Assembly (NCBI GenBank): GCA_945883825.1
Contig: CAMCYF010000001.1
Location: forward strand, 186,001-250,000
Reading direction: 5' to 3'
DNA length: 64,000 bases
Source of the DNA: Chitinophaga pinensis
Lineage (GTDB): Bacteria; Bacteroidota; Bacteroidia; Flavobacteriales_D; Crocinitomicaceae
Shown piece by piece: positions 11,106 to 21,333 of this stretch. Made by a program: the position numbers and the translations under genes. How positions within the stretch are numbered: the stretch's first letter is position 1; each line of letters begins with the position of its first letter. Below the pieces are notes generated by a model. The model ran no database searches. It saw nothing but the letters and a program-made list of their open reading frames with translations, and was not told where the DNA came from.

Positions 11106-12587
11106 ATGAAAGATAAAAAAGCACTTATTATTGGTTCAGGAATTGGAGGATTAGCTACTGCTATCCGACTTTCAAAACTTGGATTTTCTGTTCATGTTTT
11201 TGAGGCAAATGAATTTGCTGGTGGAAAAATAAATTCCAAGACATTTAAAAACTATCGTTTTGATATGGGGCCTTCAATTTTTACGGAACCCTATTTAATA
11301 GATGAATTACTTGAATTGTCGGAGCTAAAAACGATCACTTTTGATTATTCTCTTCTTTCTGAATCCTGCCGTTATTTTTTTGCTGATTCACACTCCTTTA
11401 CTTTACCGGTTGGAAAAAAGGAGGTTTCCTCTAAAATCGCAATCGAATTAGGTGAAGATGAAAAAAAGGTCTTCTCTTATTTAGATCGAATGGAAAAGAA
11501 TTACACTGCTGTTGCACCTGTTTTTATTCATGTTTCTTTGCATAAAATCAAACAGCTTCTAAATAAGCAAATGTTAAGTGCCTTAAAACGTTTGTTTAAG
11601 TATGGTTTAAGTAGTTCTATGAATAAAGTCAATACCTCTTATTTTAAGAATCCTAAAACTGTTCAATTGTTTAATCGTTTTGCTACCTATAATGGAAGTA
11701 ATCCTTACGAAACTCCTGGAATGTTAAATATTATATCTCATTTGGAATTAAACAAAGGTCCTGCATTACCAAAAGGTGGGATGTTTATGATTACAAAAAC
11801 ACTTTACGATTTAGCTGTTCAATTAGGAGTTACTTTTTCTTTCAATGAAAAGGTAGAACGAATACTTTATTCAAATAATAGAGCTACAGGCCTAAAAACA
11901 GCGAAAGGAGATTACTCATCTGATATTGTTGTAAGTAATATGGATGTCCATTTTACATATGAGAAACTTTTAAACGATTTTCCTTTTCATCCAAAAAAAA
12001 TATTAGCTCAGGAAAAATCAAGTTCAGCAGTTGTTTTTTATTGGGGAATTAAAAAACAATTCAAGCAATTAGGACTTCATAATATATTTTTTTCAGAGGA
12101 TTACAAAAAAGAATTTAAGTCAATTTTTGAAACGAAAGAAATGGATGATGACCCAACTATTTATGTGAATATCACTTCAAAAATTGAAAAAAAAGATGCG
12201 CCTGCTAATTCGGAAAATTGGTTTGTAATGGTAAATGCACCTATTAATGTTGGTCAAAATTGGGATGAAATTGTAAGTGCTACACGACAAAATATTCTTA
12301 AAAAGCTTTCAAAGCTATTAAAAACAGACATTGAATCTATCATTGAAGTTGAAGAAGTAATGGATCCTATAAAAATCGAATCTCTGTATTCTGGAAAGCA
12401 AGGTTCCATATATGGAAATGCATCAAATAGTAAGTCAGCAGCTTTTTATAGACATCCAAATTTTTCTAAAAAATTAAAAGGACTATATTTTACCGGTGTG
12501 ACAGTTCATCCTGGAGGTGGAATTCCACTTGCATTGAACAGTGCGAAAATCGTGGAACGCTGTGTAAAAGATGATTTTGAGTTGTAA
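11106..12587 (+). CDS. phytoene desaturase/CrtD-like carotenoid oxidoreductase
   Basis: IIGSGIGGLATAIRLSKLGFSVHVFEANEFAGGK N-terminus; C-terminal GLYFTGVTVHPGGGIPLALNSAKIV typical of CrtI/CrtD. Confidence 0.88.
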   Translation: MKDKKALIIGSGIGGLATAIRLSKLGFSVHVFEANEFAGGKINSKTFKNYRFDMGPSIFTEPYLIDELLELSELKTITFDYSLLSESCRYFFADSHSFTLPVGKKEVSSKIAIELGEDEKKVFSYLDRMEKNYTAVAPVFIHVSLHKIKQLLNKQMLSALKRLFKYGLSSSMNKVNTSYFKNPKTVQLFNRFATYNGSNPYETPGMLNIISHLELNKGPALPKGGMFMITKTLYDLAVQLGVTFSFNEKVERILYSNNRATGLKTAKGDYSSDIVVSNMDVHFTYEKLLNDFPFHPKKILAQEKSSSAVVFYWGIKKQFKQLGLHNIFFSEDYKKEFKSIFETKEMDDDPTIYVNITSKIEKKDAPANSENWFVMVNAPINVGQNWDEIVSATRQNILKKLSKLLKTDIESIIEVEEVMDPIKIESLYSGKQGSIYGNASNSKSAAFYRHPNFSKKLKGLYFTGVTVHPGGGIPLALNSAKIVERCVKDDFEL

Positions 12588-12590
12588 AAA

Positions 12591-13595
12591 TCACAAAATA
12601 TTTACTTCTCGTTCAAGTAAAACTCCAAATTTCTCAAAAACATCTTGTATTATTTGAGAAGATAAATCAAAAATTTCTTGTCCAGTACAATTTCCGTAGT
12701 TTACTAAAACTAAAGCTTGTAGTTTATGAACTCCATAATTATCGAATGTTCTTCCTTTCCATCCTGCTTTTTCAATCAACCAGCCTGCTGCTAATTTTCT
12801 TCCGTTTTCTGCAGGGTAATTTGGAATATCTGGATAATTTTCTTGAATTTTTTCAAGTAGGACATTATCAACTGTGGGGTTTTTGAAAAAACTACCCGCA
12901 TTTCCAATAATTTTTGGATCTGGTAATTTAGACTGTCGAATAGCAATTACAGCAGCACTAAGTTCTTTAATTGTTGGTACTTGAATTCCCATAACTTTTA
13001 ACTGCTCATTTATAGCACCATAAGATGAATTAATAGTGGGATTTTTTGTCAGACGAAAAGTTACTGTTAGAATAATGTACTCTCCTTTGACTTTATTTTT
13101 AAAAATACTTTCTCTATATCCAAATTCACATTTTGTTTTGTCAAAATAATGAATTTCACCGCTAGCGATATGATATGCTGATAAGGATTCAAATACATCT
13201 TTAATTTCTACGCCATAAGCACCAATGTTTTGCATTGGACTAGCACCAACACTTCCAGGGATTAAGCTAAGATTTTCAACGCCTCCAAAACCTTTATCAA
13301 TACAATTTAATACAAATTCATGCCAATTTTCACCTGCACCAGATTCAACAATAACTTTACTGACAGTTTCTTCGATAACTTCAAATCTTTTTATTTCATT
13401 TTTTATAACCAGTCCATCAAAATCTTGTGTTAGAAGTAAATTGCTCCCACCTCCTAAAACAAGTAGTTTTTTGTCATTTCTGAAACTTAAAATTTGTTTT
13501 AGTTCCTCAATTGATGAAAATACCGCAAACATTTCTGCTTTTACAGATATGCCAAAAGTGTTGTATTCTTTGAGATTTTTATTTGTTTGAATCAT
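12591..13595 (-). CDS. murB: UDP-N-acetylmuramate dehydrogenase
   Basis: LGGGSNLLLTQDFDGLVIKN, IPGSVGASPMQNIGAYGVE, NAGSFFKNP. Confidence 0.96.
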   Translation of the reverse strand: MIQTNKNLKEYNTFGISVKAEMFAVFSSIEELKQILSFRNDKKLLVLGGGSNLLLTQDFDGLVIKNEIKRFEVIEETVSKVIVESGAGENWHEFVLNCIDKGFGGVENLSLIPGSVGASPMQNIGAYGVEIKDVFESLSAYHIASGEIHYFDKTKCEFGYRESIFKNKVKGEYIILTVTFRLTKNPTINSSYGAINEQLKVMGIQVPTIKELSAAVIAIRQSKLPDPKIIGNAGSFFKNPTVDNVLLEKIQENYPDIPNYPAENGRKLAAGWLIEKAGWKGRTFDNYGVHKLQALVLVNYGNCTGQEIFDLSSQIIQDVFEKFGVLLEREVNIL

Positions 13596-14476
13596 TTTTC
13601 AAAAGTACTATTTATAGATATATTTGGTCCGAAAAATCCACGGTCTTCTTCTTTAATGTTATAAAACCATTGAAACCATTTAAGATGATGACTTTTATTA
13701 AACCCTTTATTCTTTTTTGGCCATGAAGTAGGTGGATAAATTCTACCACCTTTATTAATTGACACTTTTTCTAATCCTTTTAAAGTTTGTTGCGGTGCAA
13801 TACCATCTTGGTAAAAAATAACATCGCTTTCTTTTTCACCCATCTTACATCCATATTGCCAAACTTCATCAAATAAGTTCCAATCAGCACCTTGAAAACC
13901 ACCACTTTCAGGAGAAATAGCAAGCATTTTTCCAAATTTTACCTTGGTTTTTATTTGAGAAACGAGTCCCAAACTATATGCGTAGCCCATGCTGTGACTT
14001 ATAATATGAACTTTTATAGTTGAGTCGAAATAATTCTTTTCTAAATAATCTAAGACTTTTTGCCCTGCAATTATTCCATTTGAATATCGAAGTTCAAAAC
14101 CTTCAGGATTAAACTTATTCCTTAATACCCATCTGCTTTTTTTTGAAATCCAACAAAATCTCGAAAAAAGATAAGATGTAGCAATATTGAATTTTGTTTT
14201 ATGAACAGAGCTTGATATTGGATGGTGAGCGCTAAAATAAAGTGTTTGAATTGGTTTAAAACGATTTATAATCGTATCGTCATATTTGTACCAATATCCT
14301 GTTGGATCTTTAGTATACAATGTATTATCAACCGCTAACTTATTGAACTTAGGTCCACGATAACCATTTATGAAAATGAGAACGTGTTTTTCACTTGTTT
14401 TGGTAATAAAATTTTCTTGGGCAATAGAAAATAAAGGTAATCCAATAAGAAAGAAGACAAAAAAGCTATTTTTCAT
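13592..14476 (-). CDS. secreted alpha/beta-hydrolase-like protein
   Basis: Signal peptide MKNSFFVFFLIGLPLFSIAQ from internal Met (14476); VHIISHSMGYAYSLGLV resembles a GxSxG nucleophile elbow (HSMGYA). Confidence 0.6.
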   Translation of the reverse strand: MKNSFFVFFLIGLPLFSIAQENFITKTSEKHVLIFINGYRGPKFNKLAVDNTLYTKDPTGYWYKYDDTIINRFKPIQTLYFSAHHPISSSVHKTKFNIATSYLFSRFCWISKKSRWVLRNKFNPEGFELRYSNGIIAGQKVLDYLEKNYFDSTIKVHIISHSMGYAYSLGLVSQIKTKVKFGKMLAISPESGGFQGADWNLFDEVWQYGCKMGEKESDVIFYQDGIAPQQTLKGLEKVSINKGGRIYPPTSWPKKNKGFNKSHHLKWFQWFYNIKEEDRGFFGPNISINSTFEK

Positions 14477-15179
14477 ACTGATAAAAAATCCCTCCGGCAT
14501 CGGGCGTCCATAAACAAGCTTTTTGTCCACTTGCCTTGAGCCCGTTATTAATCCAAGTATTGCAAGTTAAAAGTAAGCTATAAGTTTGTTTCGCATCATA
14601 AAATGAATTGTTTTCAGTTAGCACTTTTGGATTTTTCGGAAGAATTAAAGATGAATTGTTTGTTTTGCTTCTTTTCAGACTTGTTTCAATGTATTTTACT
14701 AATTTCTTGTACTGATTATTACTTAATTTTAATGGCGTAATTTTTGAATCTTTTGGCAAAGTGTCAGTATAATATTTAACTTGAATAGCAGAAGACCCCA
14801 AGCCGAAATTTGAAATTAAAAAAATCTTTAAGGTCAAGTCATCCCAAGTAGGTGTATTCATATAAAAATCTTTTGAACCCCATCCAATTGCTATCTTTTT
14901 GTATGTAGAATCTTTAGAGCGAGTATTTGAAATCGGAAACTCTTCCTGCCAATCCTTAAATTCATCACATATTGGAAAAAGAAAATCTATGTGTATTCCA
15001 GACTTCATTAAATATACTGTGTGTATTGCGTTCTTTTCATACTGTTTATTAACTGTAATTCTTGAAAAGAAAAAAGCACAAGCAATATAAATTAAAACAG
15101 AGCTAATAAAAATAAGAACTAAGAAAATTAAAAAACGAAAGCTCTTTTTAATGAAAGAAGGTTTTTGTTTATTTTTCAT
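14466..15179 (-). CDS. DUF2459 family membrane-anchored protein
   Basis: AIHTVYLMKSGIHIDFLFPI...IAIGWGSKDFYMNTPTWDDLT..., CNTWINNGLKASG match the DUF2459 pattern. Confidence 0.78.
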   Translation of the reverse strand: MKNKQKPSFIKKSFRFLIFLVLIFISSVLIYIACAFFFSRITVNKQYEKNAIHTVYLMKSGIHIDFLFPICDEFKDWQEEFPISNTRSKDSTYKKIAIGWGSKDFYMNTPTWDDLTLKIFLISNFGLGSSAIQVKYYTDTLPKDSKITPLKLSNNQYKKLVKYIETSLKRSKTNNSSLILPKNPKVLTENNSFYDAKQTYSLLLTCNTWINNGLKASGQKACLWTPDAGGIFYQYEK

Positions 15180-15310
15180 TCTGGAATTCTTTTTTTTATA
15201 ACTTAAGACCTAATTATTTATAACAAAGTTAAACTTTCTTCTAATTAATCAAATGTGTTACTATTTTTGTAAAATAAGTTTCAATTATTAATAAACAAAA
15301 AACAAACTTA

Positions 15311-16900
15311 ATGAATAAGTATATTTTAATCTTCAGTATTCTAATTTCTTCAAAACTAGTTGCTCAATTTAATCCTGCAGATAATAATGTTTCTCAGAAA
15401 TATTATGAAGTTATGGATAATATTTCTAAATTTTATGTTGATTCGGCAAATGGTAAGTCCTTAACTGAAACTGCAATTGTAGCTTTATTAGAGAAGTTAG
15501 ATCCACATTCGACCTATATTCCAGCTGAGGAATTACAAGAAGCGCAATCTACAATTAATGGGAATTTTGTAGGTATAGGAATTCGCTTTCAAATCATAAA
15601 AGACACTTTAAATGTTATTGCAACTATTCCAGGAGGGCCATCAGAAAAGCTTGGAATATTGGCGGGCGATCAGATTGTATCTGTTGCAGATTTAAATGTT
15701 GCAGGAATTGGATTAAAAAATAATGAAGTCCGAGCTAAATTAATGGGGGATTTAGGATCAAAAGTTAAGGTTGGAATTCTTAGGAAAAAGGAAAAAAATC
15801 TAATTGATTTTACAATTACGCGAGCTAAAATCCCTGTTTATTCTGTAGATGCTAGTTACATGATTGATGCAGAAACAGGCTACATAAAATTGAATAGTTT
15901 TTCAAGAACAAGTGTTGAAGAAGTTCAAAGTGCTCTTATTGCTCTTAAGTCAAAAGGAATGAAGAATTTAATTTTTGACCTGCAAGGAAATGGTGGAGGT
16001 TTATTAGATGTTGCACATAGTTTAGCAGATGAGTTTCTTTCGGGTGACAAATTAATTGTTTATTCACAAGGAAGATCTCAGCCTAGAATGGACTTAAAAG
16101 CAGAGAAAAAAGGCTTGTTTGAAGAAGGAAAATTGATAATGTTAACAGATGAATATTCAGCAAGTGCAAGTGAAATTTTATCAGGTGCCATTCAGGACTG
16201 GGACCGCGGTTTAATTGTTGGTCGGCGAACTTTTGGGAAAGGACTTGTGCAGCGACCAATGCCGCTAAGTGACGGATCTGAAATCAGACTAACAATTGCC
16301 CGTTATTTTACGCCATCAGGCCGCTTTATTCAAAAACCGTATGACGATCCAGAACGTTACAAGAAAGATTTAGCTCAGCGTTTTTTGAATGGCGAATTTG
16401 TACATGCTGATTCCATTAAAATGCCGGATTCTCTATTATTTAAAACACTTAAAACAAAAAGAACGGTTTATGGTGGTGGTGGAATTATGCCTGATTTTTT
16501 TGTTCCATTAGATACGTCTCAAAGTTCTGAGTATTACAAAAAACTTATTCGAGGAGGTCATATCAGCACCTTTTCATATCGCTTTGTCACTGACCGCAAA
16601 GAAGAATTAAAAAATATTTATCCAACTTTTACTTTATTTGACAAAAATTTTGAGTGTACTAAAGATTTTATGGATGAGTTTTTTGCATATGTTCAAAAAG
16701 AAGACTCAACTCTAATTTTTGATGAAAAAGACTTCAATATAAGTCAGCGTAGCATTGAATTACGAATAAAATCAATTATTGCGCAAGATTTATGGGGTGT
16801 AAGTGAGTTGTATCAAGTTTTTAATGATTCAAATGAGATTGTGCAACGAGCAGTCAAAATTATCAGCTCAAAAGAATACAATTCTGTTAATTTGGATTAA
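15311..16900 (+). CDS. S41 family C-terminal processing peptidase
   Basis: PDZ region GIGIRFQIIKDTLNVIATIPGGPSEKLGILAGDQI; DLQGNGGGLLDVA; TDEYSASASEILSGAIQDWDRGLIVGRRTFGKG. Confidence 0.95.
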   Translation: MNKYILIFSILISSKLVAQFNPADNNVSQKYYEVMDNISKFYVDSANGKSLTETAIVALLEKLDPHSTYIPAEELQEAQSTINGNFVGIGIRFQIIKDTLNVIATIPGGPSEKLGILAGDQIVSVADLNVAGIGLKNNEVRAKLMGDLGSKVKVGILRKKEKNLIDFTITRAKIPVYSVDASYMIDAETGYIKLNSFSRTSVEEVQSALIALKSKGMKNLIFDLQGNGGGLLDVAHSLADEFLSGDKLIVYSQGRSQPRMDLKAEKKGLFEEGKLIMLTDEYSASASEILSGAIQDWDRGLIVGRRTFGKGLVQRPMPLSDGSEIRLTIARYFTPSGRFIQKPYDDPERYKKDLAQRFLNGEFVHADSIKMPDSLLFKTLKTKRTVYGGGGIMPDFFVPLDTSQSSEYYKKLIRGGHISTFSYRFVTDRKEELKNIYPTFTLFDKNFECTKDFMDEFFAYVQKEDSTLIFDEKDFNISQRSIELRIKSIIAQDLWGVSELYQVFNDSNEIVQRAVKIISSKEYNSVNLD

Positions 16901-16959
16901 TAAAAAATAAATTATTTGTTTTTAGGCCAACTTTGAAATTGTAATTCTTATTTTAAAAT

Positions 16960-16967
16960 TACCTTTG
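16960..16967 (+). promoter_or_regulatory. Bacteroidota-type promoter for ettA (-7 TACCTTTG, -33 TTG near 16939)
   Basis: TAnnTTTG with TTG about 18 nt upstream, just before the ettA start. Confidence 0.6.
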
Positions 16968-16987
16968 TAGAAAGCTAAAATCTAAAC

Positions 16988-18670
16988 ATGTCTGACGATA
17001 AAAAAATCATTTTTTCAATGGTGGGAGTTTCCAAATCTACACCTCAAGGAAAACAAATAATCAAAAATATTTATCTCTCCTTTTATTACGGTGCAAAAAT
17101 CGGGATCATTGGTTTAAATGGCTCTGGAAAATCTACGGTAATGAAAATCATTGCTGGTTTAGATCAAGCTTATCAAGGAGATGTTGTTTTTTCACCGGGA
17201 TATACAATTGGATATCTTTCTCAAGAACCTGAAATTGATGGCACAAAAACGGTGAAGGAAGTTGTAATGGAAGGCGCTCAAGACATAGTTGATATTTTGA
17301 AGGAATATGAGGAAATTAATGCCTCATTTATGGACGAAGATATTTTAAATGATCCTGATAAAATGGATAAGTTGATAGCTCGTCAAGGTGAAGTTCAAGA
17401 CAAAATAGATGCAACAGATGCGTGGGAATTAGATACAAAATTAGAGCGTGCTATGGACGCTTTGCGCTGTCCTCCTGACGATCAACTAATTTCAACACTT
17501 TCTGGAGGAGAAAAACGCCGAGTTGCATTGTGTCGCTTGCTTTTGAGGAATCCCGATATTTTATTATTAGATGAACCCACGAATCACCTAGATGCAGAAT
17601 CAATTGATTGGTTGGAACAACATTTACAGCAATATAAAGGAACCGTAATTGCAGTAACTCACGACCGTTATTTCTTAGATAATGTTGCAGGTTGGATTTT
17701 GGAATTAGATAGGGGAGAGGGTATCCCTTGGAAAGGTAACTATTCATTATGGTTAGAGCAAAAAGGTGCGCGTTTAAAAGGTGAAGAAAAAACTGAATCT
17801 AAACGCCAAAAAATGTTGGCGAGAGAATTAGAATGGGTAAGAATGAACCCTAAAGCGCGACAAGCAAAAAGTAAAGCACGACTTCAAAATTACGATAAAA
17901 TGCTTTCCGAGGACTTAAAAGAAAAAGAAGATCGCTTGGAACTTCCGATTCCAAATGGCCCGCGTTTGGGTGCGAATGTGATTGATGCTCTTCATGTATC
18001 AAAAGGTTTTGGAGATAAATTATTATACGATGATTTAAATTTTAAATTACCTCCTGCAGGAATCGTTGGTATAATTGGTCCGAATGGGGCAGGTAAGACC
18101 ACGATTTTTAAAATGATAATGGATGAATTAACAGCTGATAAAGGAGATTTCCTTGTTGGAGAAACAGTTAAAATTGGTTATGTAGACCAAACACACAAAG
18201 ACATTAAGGAAGATAAAACAGTTTATGACGTTGTTTCGAATGGTTTAGAATATGTAGAGGTTGGCGATCAAAAAATAAATTCTAGGGCTTACTTGTCTAA
18301 ATTTAATTTTAATGGGTCAGACCAAAACAAAAAAGTAGGGATTTTATCTGGTGGAGAAAGAAATCGTTTGCACCTTGCAATGACGTTAAAAACTGAGGCA
18401 AATGTTCTTTTACTAGATGAACCTACAAATGATATTGATATCAATACATTGCGTGCACTTGAAGAAGGTATTCAAAATTTTGCTGGTTGTGCCGTGGTTA
18501 TTTCCCACGATAGATGGTTTTTAGATCGTATTTGCACCCATATTTTAGCATTTGAAGGAGATTCTCAGGTTTATTGGTTTGAGGGTTCATACACTGAATA
18601 TGAAGAGAATAGAAAGAAGCGTTTGGGTGAAAGTTCTCCAAGAAGAATAAAATACCGAAAGATTGTTTAA
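16988..18670 (+). CDS. ettA: energy-dependent translational throttle protein EttA (ABC-F)
   Basis: Two ABC domains GLNGSGKST / [40 protein letters not shown]; 560 aa. Confidence 0.94.
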   Translation: MSDDKKIIFSMVGVSKSTPQGKQIIKNIYLSFYYGAKIGIIGLNGSGKSTVMKIIAGLDQAYQGDVVFSPGYTIGYLSQEPEIDGTKTVKEVVMEGAQDIVDILKEYEEINASFMDEDILNDPDKMDKLIARQGEVQDKIDATDAWELDTKLERAMDALRCPPDDQLISTLSGGEKRRVALCRLLLRNPDILLLDEPTNHLDAESIDWLEQHLQQYKGTVIAVTHDRYFLDNVAGWILELDRGEGIPWKGNYSLWLEQKGARLKGEEKTESKRQKMLARELEWVRMNPKARQAKSKARLQNYDKMLSEDLKEKEDRLELPIPNGPRLGANVIDALHVSKGFGDKLLYDDLNFKLPPAGIVGIIGPNGAGKTTIFKMIMDELTADKGDFLVGETVKIGYVDQTHKDIKEDKTVYDVVSNGLEYVEVGDQKINSRAYLSKFNFNGSDQNKKVGILSGGERNRLHLAMTLKTEANVLLLDEPTNDIDINTLRALEEGIQNFAGCAVVISHDRWFLDRICTHILAFEGDSQVYWFEGSYTEYEENRKKRLGESSPRRIKYRKIV

Positions 18671-18693
18671 TGTAAATTCTAATAAATTAAATA

Positions 18694-19065
18694 ATGAGGA
18701 AAGGAACAAAATTATACAGCATAATAAAATTCAAATGTCCGAGTTGTCACGAAGGCAACTTCTTTATTTCACATCCTTATAATTTTAAAAATACTGGAGA
18801 TGTTTTGGATAAATGTCCAAAATGCAGTGTAAAATATATGCTAGAGCCTGGATTTTATCAAGGAGCATTATATGTTGCATATGGGCTTGGTGTAGCTTTG
18901 TTTCTATTAATATGGCTTCTTTGTACCTTATTTTTTCCTTTATTAAGCGTTTGGATACAAATTAGTTTAGTAGCAATTTCTTCCATATTATTGGGGCCGT
19001 TACTTTTTTCGCTTTCTAAAATTATTTATGCTAATATTTTTATTCCTTTAAAAAAGAATGTATAA
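18694..19065 (+). CDS. DUF983 family protein
   Basis: KCPSCHEGNFF...CPKCSVKYMLEPGFYQGALYVAYGL. Confidence 0.88.
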   Translation: MRKGTKLYSIIKFKCPSCHEGNFFISHPYNFKNTGDVLDKCPKCSVKYMLEPGFYQGALYVAYGLGVALFLLIWLLCTLFFPLLSVWIQISLVAISSILLGPLLFSLSKIIYANIFIPLKKNV

Positions 19066-19095
19066 AAAAAATCCTGCTTAGCACAGGATTTTTAA
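19066..19095. terminator. Bidirectional terminator
   Basis: AAAAATCCTG CTTAGCA CAGGATTTTT between convergent genes. Confidence 0.85.
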
Positions 19096-19113
19096 AAGGT
19101 AATTTGAATTTAA

Positions 19114-21261
19114 TTAACGAATAATCGTCATCTCATCAACAATGTGTTTTGCGCCAGCATATTTATCAATAATAAACAAGACATAGCGAATATCGACATT
19201 GATTGTTTTTTGAAGTTTTGTGTCAAAAATCACATCACCTGCCATTGCCTCAATATTTCCATCAAAAGCTAATCCAATTAACTCTCCTTTTCCGTTAAGC
19301 ACTGGTGAACCTGAATTTCCACCAGTAATGTCATTGTCTGTCAAAAAATTTACAGGCATATATCCATCTTTATCAGCATATTCCCCAAAATCTTTTTTGT
19401 CATTCAATTCCATCAAACGAAGTGGTAAGTCAAATTCCTCATCTTTAGGCTTATATTTATTAATTGCACCTTGTAAAGTTGTGTAATAATTAACTGTTGC
19501 ATCGTTTCTCTTATCTGCTGGTAACGCGCTTACTTTTCCGTATGTTAGTCGCAGTGTACTATTTGCATCTGGGTAAGTAATAGGACTTAAACCAGAAAGA
19601 CGCATGCCATCAACTAATAAGCGAAAAGCTCTAGAATATTCTATCTGTAGTGTCTTCAATTCCTCTGTACGGTAACCTAGATGGGTTATCATTTCAGCTG
19701 AAAATCGCATGAGAGGATCTGTTCCAAGTTGACCTTCGCTTGGTAATTCTATAAATGAGAGAAGTCTTGATTTAGATGTGAAGAGACTTAGTTCAAATAA
19801 ATTAGAAACGTAAGAGGTATAGTCGCCATTGTACTTTTCTTTTGTTAAGGTTAATGTGGAAACTAGTGGATATCCCGCTTTCTTAACATATAGATTCAAG
19901 CCATCTACAAGGATGTCTTTTTCTGCAGGAAGATAAATACTATTAAAAAAATCATTTACTGAAGAAATCAAGCCAGCTTTCATTGTTGCTCTTTTAGCCT
20001 CATCAGCTTTAACATACGCTTCAATTTGAGCGCCTAATGATCGAGATATTACTGCATAAGCTGAACCTCTCAATAAAATATTTAAATAATTATCATGTCT
20101 TGATTTTTCATTTGTTGCAGCGTAATATGCATTTATTTTTTCAATTACTTTTCCGTATTTTTCTACATTTTCCTTTTTATTTGCCCATTTATTAAATTTT
20201 GCTTCATTTAAAGCTTTGGAATCTGCAGTTTTAAATTTAGTTAATGCGTCAATCATTCCTTGACGGTTTTTCCAATAGTTAGCTGTTGATGCATATTTAG
20301 CAGCATAATTTAAACGAACGGCATCATCTTTATCCATGTATTTTTTCATCCCATCCATAACTGTTTTTGCAGCTTCTACCCAAGCTGGGTATGCAAATTT
20401 TACATTTTGATCAATTCCACTAGCTGGTAACCAACGATTTGTTCTTCCGGGATAACCAAGAATCATCGCAAAATCATTTTCTTTAAATCCTTTGATATTA
20501 ACAGGTAAATGATGCTTTGGCTTGAGAGGTACATTTGATGTAGAATAATTTGCGGGATTACCATTTGCATCAGCATACACTCGAAACATAGAAAAATCTC
20601 CGGTATGTCTTGGCCACTCCCAATTGTCTGTATCGCCACCAAATTTCCCTACACTATTTGGGGGTGTTCCTACCAAACGAACATCTTTAAAATCTTCATA
20701 AACAAAATAATAATATTCATTTCCTTGAAAAAATGGACGAACACTAACAGTATATTTACCTCCGCCATTATTTTCATTTTCTATGATTGAAATCTCTTCT
20801 TTTATAAGAATTTCGCGTTCAGATTCTGACATAGAGTCATTTAACTTGCCTAAAATTCGTTTAGTTACATCATCCATTCTCACAAAAAAGCGAACGAATA
20901 ATGAGCTTGGTTTTAACTCATCTGCTCTTGTTGCAGCCCAATATCCATTTGTTAAATAATCTTTCTCTGGACTTGAAAGTTCAGCAATTGCATCAAATCC
21001 ACAGTGGTGATTCGTCAATACTAAGCCATCTTTGGAAATTAACTCTGCGGTACAACCACCATTAAATTGAACTATTGCATCTTTTAAGCTTGAATTATTT
21101 ATACTGTATATTTCTTCTGCTGTTAATTGCAGTCCCATTTTTTGCATGTCGCGGTGATTCAATCTTTCAATGAACATTAAGAACCACATTCCTTCATCTG
21201 CTCTTACAAAAAAGCCAAGGAATAAAGAAATAGCTACAAGTGTACTTTTTAATCTAGTCAT
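19114..21261 (-). CDS. S46 family dipeptidyl-peptidase (DPP7/DPP11-like)
   Basis: GGCTAELISKDGLVLTNHHCGFDAI, GGDTDNWEWPRHTGDFS, DNDITGGNSGSPVLNGKGELIGLAFDGN. Confidence 0.95.
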   Translation of the reverse strand: MTRLKSTLVAISLFLGFFVRADEGMWFLMFIERLNHRDMQKMGLQLTAEEIYSINNSSLKDAIVQFNGGCTAELISKDGLVLTNHHCGFDAIAELSSPEKDYLTNGYWAATRADELKPSSLFVRFFVRMDDVTKRILGKLNDSMSESEREILIKEEISIIENENNGGGKYTVSVRPFFQGNEYYYFVYEDFKDVRLVGTPPNSVGKFGGDTDNWEWPRHTGDFSMFRVYADANGNPANYSTSNVPLKPKHHLPVNIKGFKENDFAMILGYPGRTNRWLPASGIDQNVKFAYPAWVEAAKTVMDGMKKYMDKDDAVRLNYAAKYASTANYWKNRQGMIDALTKFKTADSKALNEAKFNKWANKKENVEKYGKVIEKINAYYAATNEKSRHDNYLNILLRGSAYAVISRSLGAQIEAYVKADEAKRATMKAGLISSVNDFFNSIYLPAEKDILVDGLNLYVKKAGYPLVSTLTLTKEKYNGDYTSYVSNLFELSLFTSKSRLLSFIELPSEGQLGTDPLMRFSAEMITHLGYRTEELKTLQIEYSRAFRLLVDGMRLSGLSPITYPDANSTLRLTYGKVSALPADKRNDATVNYYTTLQGAINKYKPKDEEFDLPLRLMELNDKKDFGEYADKDGYMPVNFLTDNDITGGNSGSPVLNGKGELIGLAFDGNIEAMAGDVIFDTKLQKTINVDIRYVLFIIDKYAGAKHIVDEMTIIR

Positions 21262-21333
21262 AATTTTAAGTTTTTTGATTTTTGAATTGCTAAAATAGCA
21301 ATAAAAAAAGAATTTAAAGCTATTTTTACAGCA

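Noticed and set aside
11106-12587. Carotenoid biosynthesis cluster
   Set aside because: Only one desaturase-like gene is present; no crtB, crtY or crtZ neighbours are visible, so a cluster cannot be claimed.
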